Assembly: GCA_030841085.1 (NCBI GenBank)
Contig: JAVEDP010000042.1
Location: forward strand, 1 to 64,000
DNA: 64,000 nucleotides
Reading direction: 5' to 3'
Source of the DNA: Pyrinomonadaceae bacterium
Lineage (GTDB): Bacteria; Acidobacteriota; Blastocatellia; Pyrinomonadales; Pyrinomonadaceae
Shown here: one piece after another, positions 25,473-35,121 of the stretch
Numbering within the stretch: position 1 is the stretch's first letter
How the letters are laid out: the number at the start of each line of letters is the position of its first letter
Notes under the pieces: model-generated
What the model was told of the DNA's origin: nothing
The model's input: only the letters and a program-made list of their open reading frames with translations
Database searches by the model: none
Translations under genes and position numbers: made by a program

Positions 25473-25855
25473 AACTGACATGGATGCAAAATAATTGCGG
25501 GGATGCCCTGGGCCAGGACAGCGATAAAGAAAACTGCGCCTGACAAAAGTCCCAACGCCAACATGAATCGTGAATTGGAAACCAGCGCGCCCCATTCAAC
25601 TCTTTCGCCGGCGCCCGATCTGCGCGCGCCGATCCAGGCGCACAATTCGCTGAAAGCGATCAACAGCAGAGCGATTACTGTCACCGAGTAGAGCCTTGCG
25701 TTGCTGCCGCGGACGCAGGCCCCGCGCACCGCCCAGTAGTTGAGCTGCATCTGGACAGCCCAGATGACCGCCGGCATCAGTACACCAATCCACAAACCGG
25801 GGTGGACGCCCATGTTCGGCCGCGCGTTACCCTCTTCTGTCAATTCATCGCTCAT
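25469..25855 (-). CDS. Hypothetical four-TM protein in caa3 operon
   Basis: A 128-aa protein with four predicted TM segments (LWIGVLMPAVIWAVQ; VTVIALLLIAFSELCAWIG; FMLALGLLSGAVFFIAVLA; the last with GIPAIILHPC). It sits between coxC and ctaG, coupled to ctaG by ATGA overlap. Small membrane proteins in this position are common in caa3 loci and thought to be assembly or stability factors. No family recognised with certainty. Confidence 0.7.
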   Translation of the reverse strand: MSDELTEEGNARPNMGVHPGLWIGVLMPAVIWAVQMQLNYWAVRGACVRGSNARLYSVTVIALLLIAFSELCAWIGARRSGAGERVEWGALVSNSRFMLALGLLSGAVFFIAVLAQGIPAIILHPCQL

Positions 25856-25864
25856 CGCTTCAAC

Positions 25865-26491
25865 TCAACTCACCCGCGGTGCAAAATAGACGACGGCATA
25901 AAGGACCATCCAGATTCCTACAACCCAATACCAATAAACCGCGAGGGCCGTGATATCCACTCGATGCTTCATGTCAAACTCGCGCACAAAGCTCCACCCG
26001 GTCAGCAGCAACGTTTCACATGTCACCGTAAGCAGGTGGAGCATATGCATGCCAAGAATGAACCACACGATCGAGCCGTAAGCATTGCTGTCCCAGCGAA
26101 ACTTAACCGCTCTAAATTCAAAGCCGCGCAACACCATTGCGACGAACCCGATGAGTAAACAAATAAGCAGGCCGCGTTGCGTGCCTGACTGTGAACCGCG
26201 TCGCGCGGATACGTCGGCCCAGATCATTGGGGCGCAACTGATAAGCAAAAGAATTGCGTTCGCTGTGCCAAATCCCAAATCCGGCAGCGGATCGAGTGGA
26301 GCGGTTAGTTGCGCGAGCGGCGGCGGCCAGAGCTCAAAATTTTGGCGTAGATAAAAATAGGTGGCTATCAAGAGGACAAACATCGACGTTTCGATCGCGA
26401 GCAGAAGGTTATTGCCCCACCAGATCGTGTCAAGGGTATCGAACCCATGATGCGGCAATTCCGAAACGTCGATGACTGGTCGTGTGCTCAT
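25865..26491 (-). CDS. coxC: Cytochrome c oxidase subunit III
   Basis: A 208-aa membrane protein with five TM segments. TSMFVLLIATYFYLRQNFELW, FRAVKFRWDSNAYGSIVW, GMHMLHLLTVTCE and the C-terminal YWYWVVGIWMVLYAVVYF are the COX3 landmarks. Non-catalytic subunit that stabilises the active site and dioxygen path. ATGA overlap with coxA. Confidence 0.92.
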   Translation of the reverse strand: MSTRPVIDVSELPHHGFDTLDTIWWGNNLLLAIETSMFVLLIATYFYLRQNFELWPPPLAQLTAPLDPLPDLGFGTANAILLLISCAPMIWADVSARRGSQSGTQRGLLICLLIGFVAMVLRGFEFRAVKFRWDSNAYGSIVWFILGMHMLHLLTVTCETLLLTGWSFVREFDMKHRVDITALAVYWYWVVGIWMVLYAVVYFAPRVS

Positions 26492-28563
26492 GCTTCCTCA
26501 GCTCGCAAATCTTCGGACGCAAAGTTTGTTTCGTCTGGAGGCTGTTTCGCGTCGACGTTTTCATAGTTAGGATTGCCAAAGAACCAGCCGACGAATACTG
26601 CAAACGTCAATACCGCGCCGACCAGGAACGCCCACGGAGTAAAAATGCCGACGATGAATGTTTCCGCGGTGGCGAGCGCCAGCAACAACGGCCAAATTGA
26701 TGGTCCAGGCAACTCGTAGCGAAGCTCAGGCACGGCATCGACAACACTGCTGACCAAAGTCTCGCGCTTGGTTGAACTAAGACCGACCACGACCGGCGCT
26801 TCTGTTGACTGGTCCCACAACGCGTTTCTGCCTTCAACAACCGGAATGCGTTGAAAGTTGTAAGCCGGCGGCGGCGAAGTAAGGCTCCACTCAAGCGTGT
26901 CGGCGCCCCATGGGTTCGGACCGGCAACAGCTCCGAATCGCCGCGCCCAAAAAAAGTTCACAATGAAAATCAACACGCCTATCCCCAGAACGAGCGCGCC
27001 CAACGACGCCAACAGGTTCAGCGATGCCCAACCAGTTTCGGGTAAGTAGGTGTACACCCGCCGCGGCATACCCTTTAGTCCGAGTTGATGCATGGGAAAG
27101 AAGACGAGATTGAAACCGATGAACATCAACCAAAAATTCCATTTTCCCAGCCGCTCGCTCAACATCCGCCCGGTCCACTTCGGAAACCAGAAATAGAACG
27201 CGCCGAAGAGCGGAAACACTGCTCCGCCAATGAGCACGTAATGAAGATGGGCCACCACGAAAAACGTATCGTGAATCTGCAAATCAAGCGGGACCGAAGC
27301 CAGCATCACGCCCGTCAATCCGCCAAGAACAAAAATCGCGACAAACCCGAGTACGAAGAGTAACGGCGTTTTGATGTTCAACTTTGCGCCCCACATCGTG
27401 GCGATCCAACAAAAGATTTGCACGCCGCTCGGAATCGCGATCATCATGCTGGCCGCGGTAAAGAAACTTTGGCCCAGTTGCGGCAGCGGAGTGGCGAACA
27501 TGTGGTGTACCCAGAGGCCAAAGCCGAGAAAGGCCGTGGCGATCAGTGACAGCACCATCGCGGTGTAGCCGAAGATCCGCCGTCGTGAAAACGTAATCAC
27601 AATCGACGAAACGAACCCCAGCGCCGGAATAAAAATTATGTAAACCTCGGGATGACCAAAAAACCAGAACATGTGTTGATAGAGAATTGCGTCGCCGCCT
27701 TCAGCGGGGTTGAAGAAATGAGTATCGATCAAGCGGTCGGAAGCGAGCAGGCTGCTGGCCAACATTACCGCGGGCATCGCAAAGATGATCATGAAAGACG
27801 TGACGAGTTGTGCCCAAACGAATAACGGCAGGCGATGAAGCGACATTCCCGGCGCGCGCATCTTGAAAACCGTGCCGATGACCACGACCGCTCCCGACAA
27901 TGCCGAAATCTCCGTGAACGAAATCATCTGCGCCCAAATATCGACGCGCTTTCCCGGCGAATAACCCGGACCAGACAATGGCACATAAGCAAACCAGCCG
28001 GCGTCGGGACCGGTGTTAAGAAAGAAACTTACGTAAAGCAATATTCCGCCGATTAAATAAACGAAGTAGCCGTAATTATTGAGTCGCGGAAAAGCGACGT
28101 CGCGAGTGCCTACCATCAGCGGAACCAGATAGATCCCGACGGCCGTCATGATCGGCACGGCGAAGAGAAACATCATGGTCGTGCCATGCACAGTGAAGAC
28201 CTGGTTATATAAATCCGGACTAAGAAAATGACTTTCCGGCCGTGCCAATTGAATTCGCATCAACAGCGCTTCTATTCCTCCGAAAAGAAAAAACACAAAG
28301 GCGGTGACGACGTAACGCAGCGCGATCGCTTTGTGGTCCGTATCGGTAAACCAACCGTAAATGCCGGGCGGGCATGCCCAAACACGTTCGAGCTCTTTAA
28401 TCTCGCGCTCGTCTTCACTGGGATCGCGGCCGTCTCGCCCGACTTCGTGGAATGCCGAGTTGCTGGGTTTAGCCGTTACTTCGGTGGAGGCGTTGCGTGA
28501 GGCGGGCGGGACGCCCGCGGTCCCAGTGATCTCGGTCATAGTAATTTGAGTTCGATCCTCCAT
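26488..28563 (-). CDS. coxA: Cytochrome c oxidase subunit I
   Basis: A 691-aa protein. Residues ~60-560 are a 12-TM haem-copper oxidase core with the low-spin haem His region (TVHGTTMMFLFAVPI), the cross-linked His-Tyr motif HPEVY, CuB/haem a3 ligands (VHHMFATP; VAHLHYVLIGG), and YVPLSGPGYSPGKRVD. The C-terminal ~130 residues add two extra TM segments and a hydrophilic tail, typical of caa3 fusions with part of subunit III/IV. The N-terminal ~70 residues are a cytoplasmic extension partly from repeat sequence (AGVPPASRN). It follows coxB by 10 bp. Confidence 0.95.
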   Translation of the reverse strand: MEDRTQITMTEITGTAGVPPASRNASTEVTAKPSNSAFHEVGRDGRDPSEDEREIKELERVWACPPGIYGWFTDTDHKAIALRYVVTAFVFFLFGGIEALLMRIQLARPESHFLSPDLYNQVFTVHGTTMMFLFAVPIMTAVGIYLVPLMVGTRDVAFPRLNNYGYFVYLIGGILLYVSFFLNTGPDAGWFAYVPLSGPGYSPGKRVDIWAQMISFTEISALSGAVVVIGTVFKMRAPGMSLHRLPLFVWAQLVTSFMIIFAMPAVMLASSLLASDRLIDTHFFNPAEGGDAILYQHMFWFFGHPEVYIIFIPALGFVSSIVITFSRRRIFGYTAMVLSLIATAFLGFGLWVHHMFATPLPQLGQSFFTAASMMIAIPSGVQIFCWIATMWGAKLNIKTPLLFVLGFVAIFVLGGLTGVMLASVPLDLQIHDTFFVVAHLHYVLIGGAVFPLFGAFYFWFPKWTGRMLSERLGKWNFWLMFIGFNLVFFPMHQLGLKGMPRRVYTYLPETGWASLNLLASLGALVLGIGVLIFIVNFFWARRFGAVAGPNPWGADTLEWSLTSPPPAYNFQRIPVVEGRNALWDQSTEAPVVVGLSSTKRETLVSSVVDAVPELRYELPGPSIWPLLLALATAETFIVGIFTPWAFLVGAVLTFAVFVGWFFGNPNYENVDAKQPPDETNFASEDLRAEEA

Positions 28564-28573
28564 ACTTAAGCTT

Positions 28574-29659
28574 TCATTTCAAACTCTGCAGGTAGTCGAG
28601 CAGGGCCTGCATGTCTTCCGGGCTAAATTTGTTTGGGGGCATGCGATTTCCAGGTTTGATTTGCTGCGAATCATCGACCCACTGCGCCAGGTGCTGGCGA
28701 TCGTTTGGCAGAGTCGCCGCGGCAATAGTCTTGCGGCTCGCGAGGTGTGTGAGATTTGGACCGAAGTTGGAACCAGCCGGCGTTCCGTTTATCGCATGAC
28801 ACATTACGCAAGCAGATGAGAGAAATACTTGCTGCCCTCTTTGCTCTGAGGCTGTAGCGGGCGAAGCCGCTGACTGAATTTGCGCGCGGCGCCACGCATC
28901 AAACTGCTCGCGCGGTTCCGCAAAAATCCAGAGAGCCATGTGTGCGTGTTGGTGGCCACAATATTCGGCGCACTGTCCGCGATAGATTCCGGGTTTGTCC
29001 GCCTGCAACCAGATGGTAGAAATCTTTCCGGGAATGAGATCCTTCTTGCCGTGGAGATTCGGCACCCAGAAACTATGGATCACGTCATTAGCCTTTAAGC
29101 TAAAAGTGACCGGCACGCCGACTGGGATATGAATCTCGTTAGCGGTTGTGAAAATGCTGCTCGCGTCGACGTCCTGGTAGCGCACTTCCCACCACCATTG
29201 ATGGCCGGTCACTTCTATGTTGATACCCTGCTTTCGATCCAACTCGGCGGTCATACCTCTGCCGACAAAAAAGCTGTCAACTATGAAGACAAACAAAATC
29301 GCAATCGTGATAGCGGTCGCAACAGCCACGACCACTCCTCTTCGTCTTTCTGATTCTCGTGTTTCTTTCTCCGGCGGCGCAATCGGATCCGGGAATCCTT
29401 TCCTTCCTTTCACCACGGCAGCGAAAAGTAAAATCATCACTAAGACAAAAACTATCGTGCAGGTGATCAGCATGAACCACCACAGCCCGCTGATGTGTTC
29501 CGACTGTGGACCTGAGGGATTGAGCACCGACTGCAATCCGCCGCCGCAACCAGTCAAGAGCAAAGCCGTTAGGGTAGGGAAGAGAACGAACCGAGCGCGA
29601 CGCACAGCGCAACACCAAAAACGACGAGCAACTGCGATGTGAAGTTTGTTACTCATCAC
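28574..29659 (-). CDS. coxB: Cytochrome c oxidase subunit II fused to cytochrome c (caa3 type)
   Basis: A 361-aa lipoprotein (LLLTGCGGG lipobox). Two TM segments, then a cupredoxin domain with CuA ligands (VTGHQWWWEVRY; GQCAEYCGHQHAHM) and a C-terminal cytochrome c domain with SACVMCHAIN and a Met ligand near RMPPNKF. It takes electrons from the neighbouring periplasmic cytochrome. ATGA-type overlap with the upstream cytochrome c gene. Confidence 0.94.
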   Translation of the reverse strand: MMSNKLHIAVARRFWCCAVRRARFVLFPTLTALLLTGCGGGLQSVLNPSGPQSEHISGLWWFMLITCTIVFVLVMILLFAAVVKGRKGFPDPIAPPEKETRESERRRGVVVAVATAITIAILFVFIVDSFFVGRGMTAELDRKQGINIEVTGHQWWWEVRYQDVDASSIFTTANEIHIPVGVPVTFSLKANDVIHSFWVPNLHGKKDLIPGKISTIWLQADKPGIYRGQCAEYCGHQHAHMALWIFAEPREQFDAWRRAQIQSAASPATASEQRGQQVFLSSACVMCHAINGTPAGSNFGPNLTHLASRKTIAAATLPNDRQHLAQWVDDSQQIKPGNRMPPNKFSPEDMQALLDYLQSLK

Positions 29660-30225
29660 GGTTGTTCAGCGGCTTTTGGAATTGTGGATTGCTGCGGCGT
29701 TTTCCGTTCCACGCGCTGCTCTGATCGGTGCACGTTCATATCGTCGCTACGTCCGGGCGCGACATCCTTTCGTAACTGGCCGCTCAGCGACCGCACATAA
29801 GCGGAAAGCTCCCAGACCTGGTAGTCCGAAATCTTGCCGCGAAACGACGGCATTCCATTCGGACGTCCTTCGACAATTGTTGAATGAATACTTGCCGGGT
29901 CGCTGCCATAGATCCACGTCTCGTCCATCAATGCCGGGCCGATGGCGCCGCCGCCGTTTGCATGACAGCCGGTGCAGTTGTACAGCGAAAATAAACGCTT
30001 GCCGTCGGACAAGGCATTCGCATTTTCTTCAACTGGACTTTTCGTCGACGTCTGAGGCTGGGGCGCGCCACCAGGTTGAAGTTCGCTTTGGACGATCGCG
30101 GGATTCGTCGTCGTTGGTGGCGGGTCAAACTGTCTCTGCTCGCGTTTGCATGCACTCACAACGACAATGAGCATTAGCAGCGCCCGGCCATTGCGGGAAA
30201 CGAATTTTGCCTTCTTTGAATGCAT
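29656..30225 (-). CDS. c-type cytochrome lipoprotein (XoxG-like position)
   Basis: A 189-aa monohaem cytochrome c: lipobox-like Cys (LIVVVSAC), a flexible Pro/Gln linker, haem motif NCTGCHANG near residue 100 and a probable distal Met in NGMPSFRG. It lies between the XoxJ-like gene and coxB. By position it would accept electrons from the PQQ dehydrogenase and pass them to the caa3 oxidase. The xoxG role is inferred from order only. Confidence 0.85.
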   Translation of the reverse strand: MHSKKAKFVSRNGRALLMLIVVVSACKREQRQFDPPPTTTNPAIVQSELQPGGAPQPQTSTKSPVEENANALSDGKRLFSLYNCTGCHANGGGAIGPALMDETWIYGSDPASIHSTIVEGRPNGMPSFRGKISDYQVWELSAYVRSLSGQLRKDVAPGRSDDMNVHRSEQRVERKTPQQSTIPKAAEQP

Positions 30226-30227
30226 CT

Positions 30228-31163
30228 CTAATTTCCAGCACGATTGACGGCGACAGTCGTTGCGTCAACCCGCGGCACGCCGTACTGCTCGAGCAGTCGA
30301 TCAATATCCGCGCGTCTCTTATCCAGAATTTGTTCGAGTTGGTCCTTGAGCTCCTGATCTCCGCGCCGGACACCCATAGAGATGTCGTAAACAAACGGTA
30401 GAAATGGTTGGTCCACCTGCGGCGATACGGGGACAACTTTCAACGGCACTTTGCTTTTCCGCGCGAAGTAACCGGCTAATGGTCCCCAGGCGATCGCGAC
30501 GTCCACTTCTTTCGCGGCTACCGCATCGATGATTCGCGCCGGCGGATTAGGTTGAGAGTAGTCGCCGTAGAGCGTGTAACCGCGAACGTTCTGAATGATG
30601 TTTCGGCGCGAGAGCGCATGCGCGGGAGGCGTATTGCTAAAGTCGTCACCCACCATCTGCACGCCTATTCTGAGCTTTCGCAGCAGAGGATCGTCGAGGG
30701 ATCTAATATCGAGGCTACGGTCCTTGCGAGTAATGAAAACGTAACTCGATCGATAATACGGTTTCGTGGTCGCGGCCATTTCAAAACCCGACGGGACACC
30801 CATCACAACGTCGCAGTCGCCCGCTTTGAGCGTGTTGCGAAAGAAGCCGCGCCGTTGCGCCCACCAGGTGTACTCGAGTTTTTCTTTCGTCTCGCTGGCG
30901 ATCATGTCCGCGAGTTTGTTTTCAAACCCTTCGAGTTGCTGATTCGAAAAAGGCAGGTTGTTTGGATCGGCGCACACGCGCAAGACCCCGGCGACGCGGG
31001 CCGGTTGCTGCGCCGTTACCGGTGACACAACCGTTTGATGGGAACATGCGGAAAGAAAACAAAGCGCGAGCGATGCAAAAAATAAGACGGGCACGGAGCG
31101 TTCCAATAGGAAGTCTTCTCTGTTCGACCCCTCGCGCGCCTGAGCCACGCGGAGCGATCTCAT
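30228..31163 (-). CDS. xoxJ: XoxJ-like quinoprotein-dehydrogenase-associated substrate-binding protein
   Basis: The open frame reaches 31505 but its first ~115 codons run through a repeat element, so I take the ATG at 31163 (311 aa) before the signal (VPVLFFASLALCFLSACS). It has the periplasmic binding fold of the quinoprotein-associated family: VLRVCADPNNLPFSN, GDCDVVMGVPSGF, a TTKPYYRSSYVF hinge, and DISMGVRRGD. XoxJ proteins help activate XoxF. The start is unsettled: the ATG lies inside the element's terminal repeat. Confidence 0.82.
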   Translation of the reverse strand: MRSLRVAQAREGSNREDFLLERSVPVLFFASLALCFLSACSHQTVVSPVTAQQPARVAGVLRVCADPNNLPFSNQQLEGFENKLADMIASETKEKLEYTWWAQRRGFFRNTLKAGDCDVVMGVPSGFEMAATTKPYYRSSYVFITRKDRSLDIRSLDDPLLRKLRIGVQMVGDDFSNTPPAHALSRRNIIQNVRGYTLYGDYSQPNPPARIIDAVAAKEVDVAIAWGPLAGYFARKSKVPLKVVPVSPQVDQPFLPFVYDISMGVRRGDQELKDQLEQILDKRRADIDRLLEQYGVPRVDATTVAVNRAGN

Positions 31164-31329
31164 TAGCACCGTGGCTTTAGCCCGGTGAAAAAGGTTCAGG
31201 ACCTGGATCCGGAACCGTTTCAAACGGTTTCGTTGCGCGAGGTCAAAGAGAAACCGTTGGAAACGGTTAAGAGCATCGCATTGCGTATTTTGGTCACCGG
31301 GCTGAAGCCACGGTGCTAATGAAATCGCT
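31153..31329. repeat. 177-bp MITE-like element with 36-bp terminal inverted repeats
   Basis: Arms 31153-31188 and 31294-31329 are inverted copies with two mismatches (core attagcaccgtggct). The interior holds two further palindromes built on aaccgtttcaaacggtt and aaccgttggaaacggtt. It lies at the xoxF-xoxJ junction and supplies the ATG I assign to xoxJ. Confidence 0.8.
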
Positions 31330-31485
31330 TCGCGTACGGTTACGTTATTCCTGCGGCTCGAGGGCTTTGTTTTCTTGCGGCGAAGGAAGCTCCGCGACTC
31401 CATGGTGGATTGCTTCGGAGGTTCACTCACCACAGAGACACAAAGAGCACGGAGTACGCACAGAGAATTCGGACTTAAGGAAACT

Positions 31486-33330
31486 TTATGGCAAGGCGAA
31501 GACATAAAGCATGCCTCCCTTCGTCGTCGCGTCAGGCAAGTCCGTCATGGCATTAACAAACCCGAGCGCGCCGGTTGGATCGCGCGGATCAAGACCGGCG
31601 GCAACAATCGCGCCTGACCATCCGCCGACCCCGGCCAGCACTGCCACGTACTGCTTGCCGTCGGGTCCGCGATAACTAATCGGTTGTCCGATAATTCCGG
31701 AACCGCATTTGAACTGCCAAACAAGTTGGCCACTGTGCGCATCGACTGCCTTAAACCAACCATCCATCGTGCCGTAGAAGACAAGATCGCCAGCCGTCGC
31801 AACCGCGCCGCTCCAGACCGGAAACTTTTCCTGAATGGCCCACACCTTCTCGCCTTTCACCGGATCCCAAGCCAGAAACTCGCCGCGATTTCCTCCCGGG
31901 CCGGCGTACATTTTTACGTTGGCGCCGACGTACGGCGTGCCGGCGATGTAGTTCGCCTCGAGGCCTTCCATATCCATGCAGAGATTTTGATGAGGGATGT
32001 AGAGCAAACCCGTGCGCGGTGAAAATGCCGAAGGCTGCCAGTCCTTGGCGCCTGGTGCAGCCGGACAAATTTCTCTAATAACTTTTCCTGCCTGTGGATT
32101 TTTCGTTTCGTTGTAAAGAAATTGTCCGGAGTTGAGATCGACGCCTTTCGAGGACGTGATGTACGCATAAGGATTCGCGGACAGCACCTGTCCGTTCGTG
32201 CGATCGAGGACGTAGACGTAACCGTTTCGTTCCGGTCGAACCAGAACCTTCCGCGTTTGACCGTTCACCGGCAGATCGAGAAGTATTTGTTCATTGACGC
32301 CGTCGTAGTCATGCAGATCGTGTGGACTAAACTGGTAATACCAAACTGCCTCGCCATTCTCCGGCTTACGCGCAAAAATTCCGCAGGTCCATTTGTTGTC
32401 GCCCGGACGTTGCTCGGGATTCCACGGTCCCGGATTTCCGGTGCCATAAAAGATCAGGTCCTGATCCGGATCATAAGAAATCCAACCCCATGTCGTGCCC
32501 CCGCCAATTCGCCAGGCGTCTGCCGGCCAGGAAGAGATACCGAGATCTTTTCCTTTGTCTTGTGTATAGAAGGGGTGAAAATTCTGACCGATAAGCACGT
32601 CCGCGTCCGGACCGGTGTGATAAGCGCGCCAGGCAATCTTGCCCGAAGTCGCGTCAAGAGCGGTGAGCCAGCCACGTACGCCAAATTCGCCACCACTGTT
32701 CCCGATCAGCACCTTGTCCTTGACGACGAGCGGCGCCATCGTCATCGTTTCGCCTTTGTTAATATCGCCTACGTGCGTTTTCCAAAGCTCTTTGCCGCTG
32801 GCCGCGTCGAGACCAATGGTGTAGTCATCGAGCGTGTTGAAAAAAATCTTGCCATCGGCGTAGACCACGCCGCGATTTATGACGTCGCAGCAGGCAACTC
32901 CCTGTGACGCGGACGCCGGTTTCGATTCATATTTCCATTTGACAGGCCCGCCCGGTTGCGTGAGGTCAAGTGCATAAACGATGTTGGGATAGGGCGTGAC
33001 AACGTACATCGTGTTGTTGGCCACGATTGGGGCCGCCTCGTGGCCCCGCAACACGCTGGTCGAGAAACTCCAGGCAAGCTTTAGGCTGGCAACGTTGCTG
33101 GAATTGATCTGATCGAGACTGCTGAAACGTGTGCTCGCGTAGTCCTTCGCAGGCATGGTCCACTGCCCATCATCTGTTTCGACTCCGGTTTGTTGCGCGC
33201 CTGTGGGTTGGTTTTGAACGCGATTCGGAAGCCCGGAAGGTTGTGAGTTTTCCCGACGCGCGCAAGCCGCGAAGGCCAGGTTCAGACTAATAATGAGCAA
33301 GAGAAAGCCGGGGGCGTTTCTTCCAGTCAT
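31486..33330 (-). CDS. xoxF: PQQ-dependent alcohol dehydrogenase, lanthanide-type (XoxF-like)
   Basis: A 614-aa eight-bladed propeller with a lipoprotein-like signal (LAFAACARR). Family marks: vicinal Cys pair in GVACCDVINRG, WNPEQRPGDNKWT, tryptophan docking repeats (WRIGGGTTWGW). The catalytic Asp is followed two residues later by a second Asp (HDYDGVNE), the pair that marks lanthanide-dependent enzymes; calcium MxaF has Ala there. Oxidises methanol or other alcohols in the periplasm with PQQ. First gene of a unit running xoxF-xoxJ-cytochrome c-caa3 oxidase. No PQQ biosynthesis genes in the window. Substrate unproven. Confidence 0.9.
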   Translation of the reverse strand: MTGRNAPGFLLLIISLNLAFAACARRENSQPSGLPNRVQNQPTGAQQTGVETDDGQWTMPAKDYASTRFSSLDQINSSNVASLKLAWSFSTSVLRGHEAAPIVANNTMYVVTPYPNIVYALDLTQPGGPVKWKYESKPASASQGVACCDVINRGVVYADGKIFFNTLDDYTIGLDAASGKELWKTHVGDINKGETMTMAPLVVKDKVLIGNSGGEFGVRGWLTALDATSGKIAWRAYHTGPDADVLIGQNFHPFYTQDKGKDLGISSWPADAWRIGGGTTWGWISYDPDQDLIFYGTGNPGPWNPEQRPGDNKWTCGIFARKPENGEAVWYYQFSPHDLHDYDGVNEQILLDLPVNGQTRKVLVRPERNGYVYVLDRTNGQVLSANPYAYITSSKGVDLNSGQFLYNETKNPQAGKVIREICPAAPGAKDWQPSAFSPRTGLLYIPHQNLCMDMEGLEANYIAGTPYVGANVKMYAGPGGNRGEFLAWDPVKGEKVWAIQEKFPVWSGAVATAGDLVFYGTMDGWFKAVDAHSGQLVWQFKCGSGIIGQPISYRGPDGKQYVAVLAGVGGWSGAIVAAGLDPRDPTGALGFVNAMTDLPDATTKGGMLYVFALP

Positions 33331-33588
33331 TTTCTCTCCAACGCCAGCTCAAGCTTTTTTTACAACGTGATCGGCGCAAGCGAGTTTCGTACCAATGTGG
33401 TCCGTCACTCGAGAAGCGCTCGCTGCTGCGGAGAATCCAGGACTCGAATGACATTTGGCCCGGATGGTTTGTACCAAAATGCCCGATGCGAATTCTCTAT
33501 TCGGCTTGTTTTAATACGAAGGAGAAGCGTCAAGACTTGAGGACGACACTGGCTCGATTTGGTATAAGCTTTTACTTGAGTTCACTGA
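33331..33588. other. Divergent spacer between xoxF and flippase genes
   Basis: 258 bp with no gene. It must carry promoters for the xoxF unit and for the flippase gene. No clear operator or riboswitch seen. Confidence 0.5.
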
Positions 33589-35097
33589 ATGAAAATATTT
33601 CGCCTAACCGAAACCGCGCCGGTTGAAATGGTAGTTGAGTCAGCAGACGGCGCAAGCGTGCCGCTGGCAAAAAGGATTCGTTCCGGCTTTAGCTGGCTCG
33701 TATCGTCGTCACTGATCGGGGAATCGATCCGTTTCACCCGCTCAGTTGTTCTTGCGCGGCTACTGCTGCCGGAAGATTTCGGGCTGTTCGGCATGGCCTT
33801 AACAATCGTGGCCGCATTGAACGCCGTGACGATGCTTGGCCTGGACCGCACAATTGTCGCAAACAAATTCGACAGCAGAGATGAACTGAAAGCACACCTG
33901 GACACGGTGTGGTCGGCGGGACTCGTTAGAAGTCTGGTCATTACGCTGCTAGTCGCGGCGTCCGCTTTTCCGATTTCGCGGTTCTATGCCCAACCACAAC
34001 TCAACATCATTATTCCGATTCTCGGGTTGGTCAGCTGCGTTCAGGGACTGCAAAACATCGGCCTGGTGCTTCTGCGCAAGGAGATTAGCTTCGCCAGGAT
34101 TTTCTGGTATGAACTTGCGACTAACGCCGGCGGCATAGCATTAACTGTTGCGCTGGCTTTGTTCTTGCGAAACGTGTGGGCGCTGGTGATTGGTTTGTTG
34201 CTGACCACTGCGCTGGGGACCGTGCTCTCTTACGTTTTTCATTCGTACCGCCCGCGCCTGGCGTTCGAAAAAGTTGCGCTGCGCCGCGTCATTAGCCTGG
34301 GAAAGTTTACGCTGGTGATCGCGGTCGCGTCGTACGTAATGAACATGGCGGACAATGTGATGGTTGGGCGGTTTCTGGGAACGGGCGCGCTGGGCAACTA
34401 TTCCCTGGCTTTCAACATTGCCAGCGCTCCGATTAGCGTACTTGTGTTCTCGCTGGTTGCGGTGCTCTTTCCCGCCTACGCCGAACTTAACGCGCAGGAT
34501 CCAAGACGGCTGGAGCTGGCCGTTACCAAAGTCTTCACCATCGCTTCGATGATCATGTTCACGATCGCAGCGCCGTTTTTTCTGCTTGCCGGCGATGTTG
34601 TTGAACTTCTCTTTGGTGGCAGATGGACCAGCGCCGGAAAAGTCTTACGCGTGCTGGCGTTGGTCATCCCGTTGCGCGGGCTGAGTGTGCTCATGGCTAC
34701 CGTTTTCTGGGGTTTGAACCGGCCCAAACAAGTAGCCATAGGACAAGCTCTGGAAGCGGTGGTCTTTCTGGTTGCACTCTATCCGTTGATAACGGCCTTT
34801 GGATTAACTGGCGCAGCCTGGGCCGGCGTGATCGCTTATGCGTTCGCATGCATAAATCGGCTGATGGCGATGAATGAGATTGTCCCCGGCATCAGGTCGA
34901 AACTGCTGCGAATTTCACTGGCGCCCCTCTTGGCGGCGGGGGCCGGGGTACTGGTTGCCGGCGCTAGCTTGAGCTGGCCCGCCTCACCGCTGCCGCGAGT
35001 GATCTTGGCTGGGTTGCTTTCGACGTTTATTCCGGGTGCGATCTTATTGCTGCTCAGTGCGGATTTGAGAAAATGGCTTGTTGAGTGGTTTTCTTGA
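33589..35097 (+). CDS. Polysaccharide/lipid-linked oligosaccharide flippase (Wzx-like)
   Basis: A 502-aa membrane protein with about 14 TM segments and the MVF/Wzx pattern: GFSWLVSSSLIGESIRFTRSVVLARLLLPEDFGLFG near residue 25-65, and ALGNYSLAFNIASAPISV in the middle. Such proteins flip undecaprenyl-linked glycans across the inner membrane during O-antigen or exopolysaccharide synthesis. A glycosyltransferase gene lies convergent and adjacent, which fits an envelope-glycan region. Confidence 0.85.
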   Translation: MKIFRLTETAPVEMVVESADGASVPLAKRIRSGFSWLVSSSLIGESIRFTRSVVLARLLLPEDFGLFGMALTIVAALNAVTMLGLDRTIVANKFDSRDELKAHLDTVWSAGLVRSLVITLLVAASAFPISRFYAQPQLNIIIPILGLVSCVQGLQNIGLVLLRKEISFARIFWYELATNAGGIALTVALALFLRNVWALVIGLLLTTALGTVLSYVFHSYRPRLAFEKVALRRVISLGKFTLVIAVASYVMNMADNVMVGRFLGTGALGNYSLAFNIASAPISVLVFSLVAVLFPAYAELNAQDPRRLELAVTKVFTIASMIMFTIAAPFFLLAGDVVELLFGGRWTSAGKVLRVLALVIPLRGLSVLMATVFWGLNRPKQVAIGQALEAVVFLVALYPLITAFGLTGAAWAGVIAYAFACINRLMAMNEIVPGIRSKLLRISLAPLLAAGAGVLVAGASLSWPASPLPRVILAGLLSTFIPGAILLLLSADLRKWLVEWFS

Positions 35098-35121
35098 GCT
35101 GGAAAATTTTTGATTGGTTTC

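Noticed and set aside
31164-31505. N-terminal 114-residue extension of the xoxJ frame
   Set aside because: Encoded by the MITE-like repeat and the end of xoxF; no signal peptide would be exposed.
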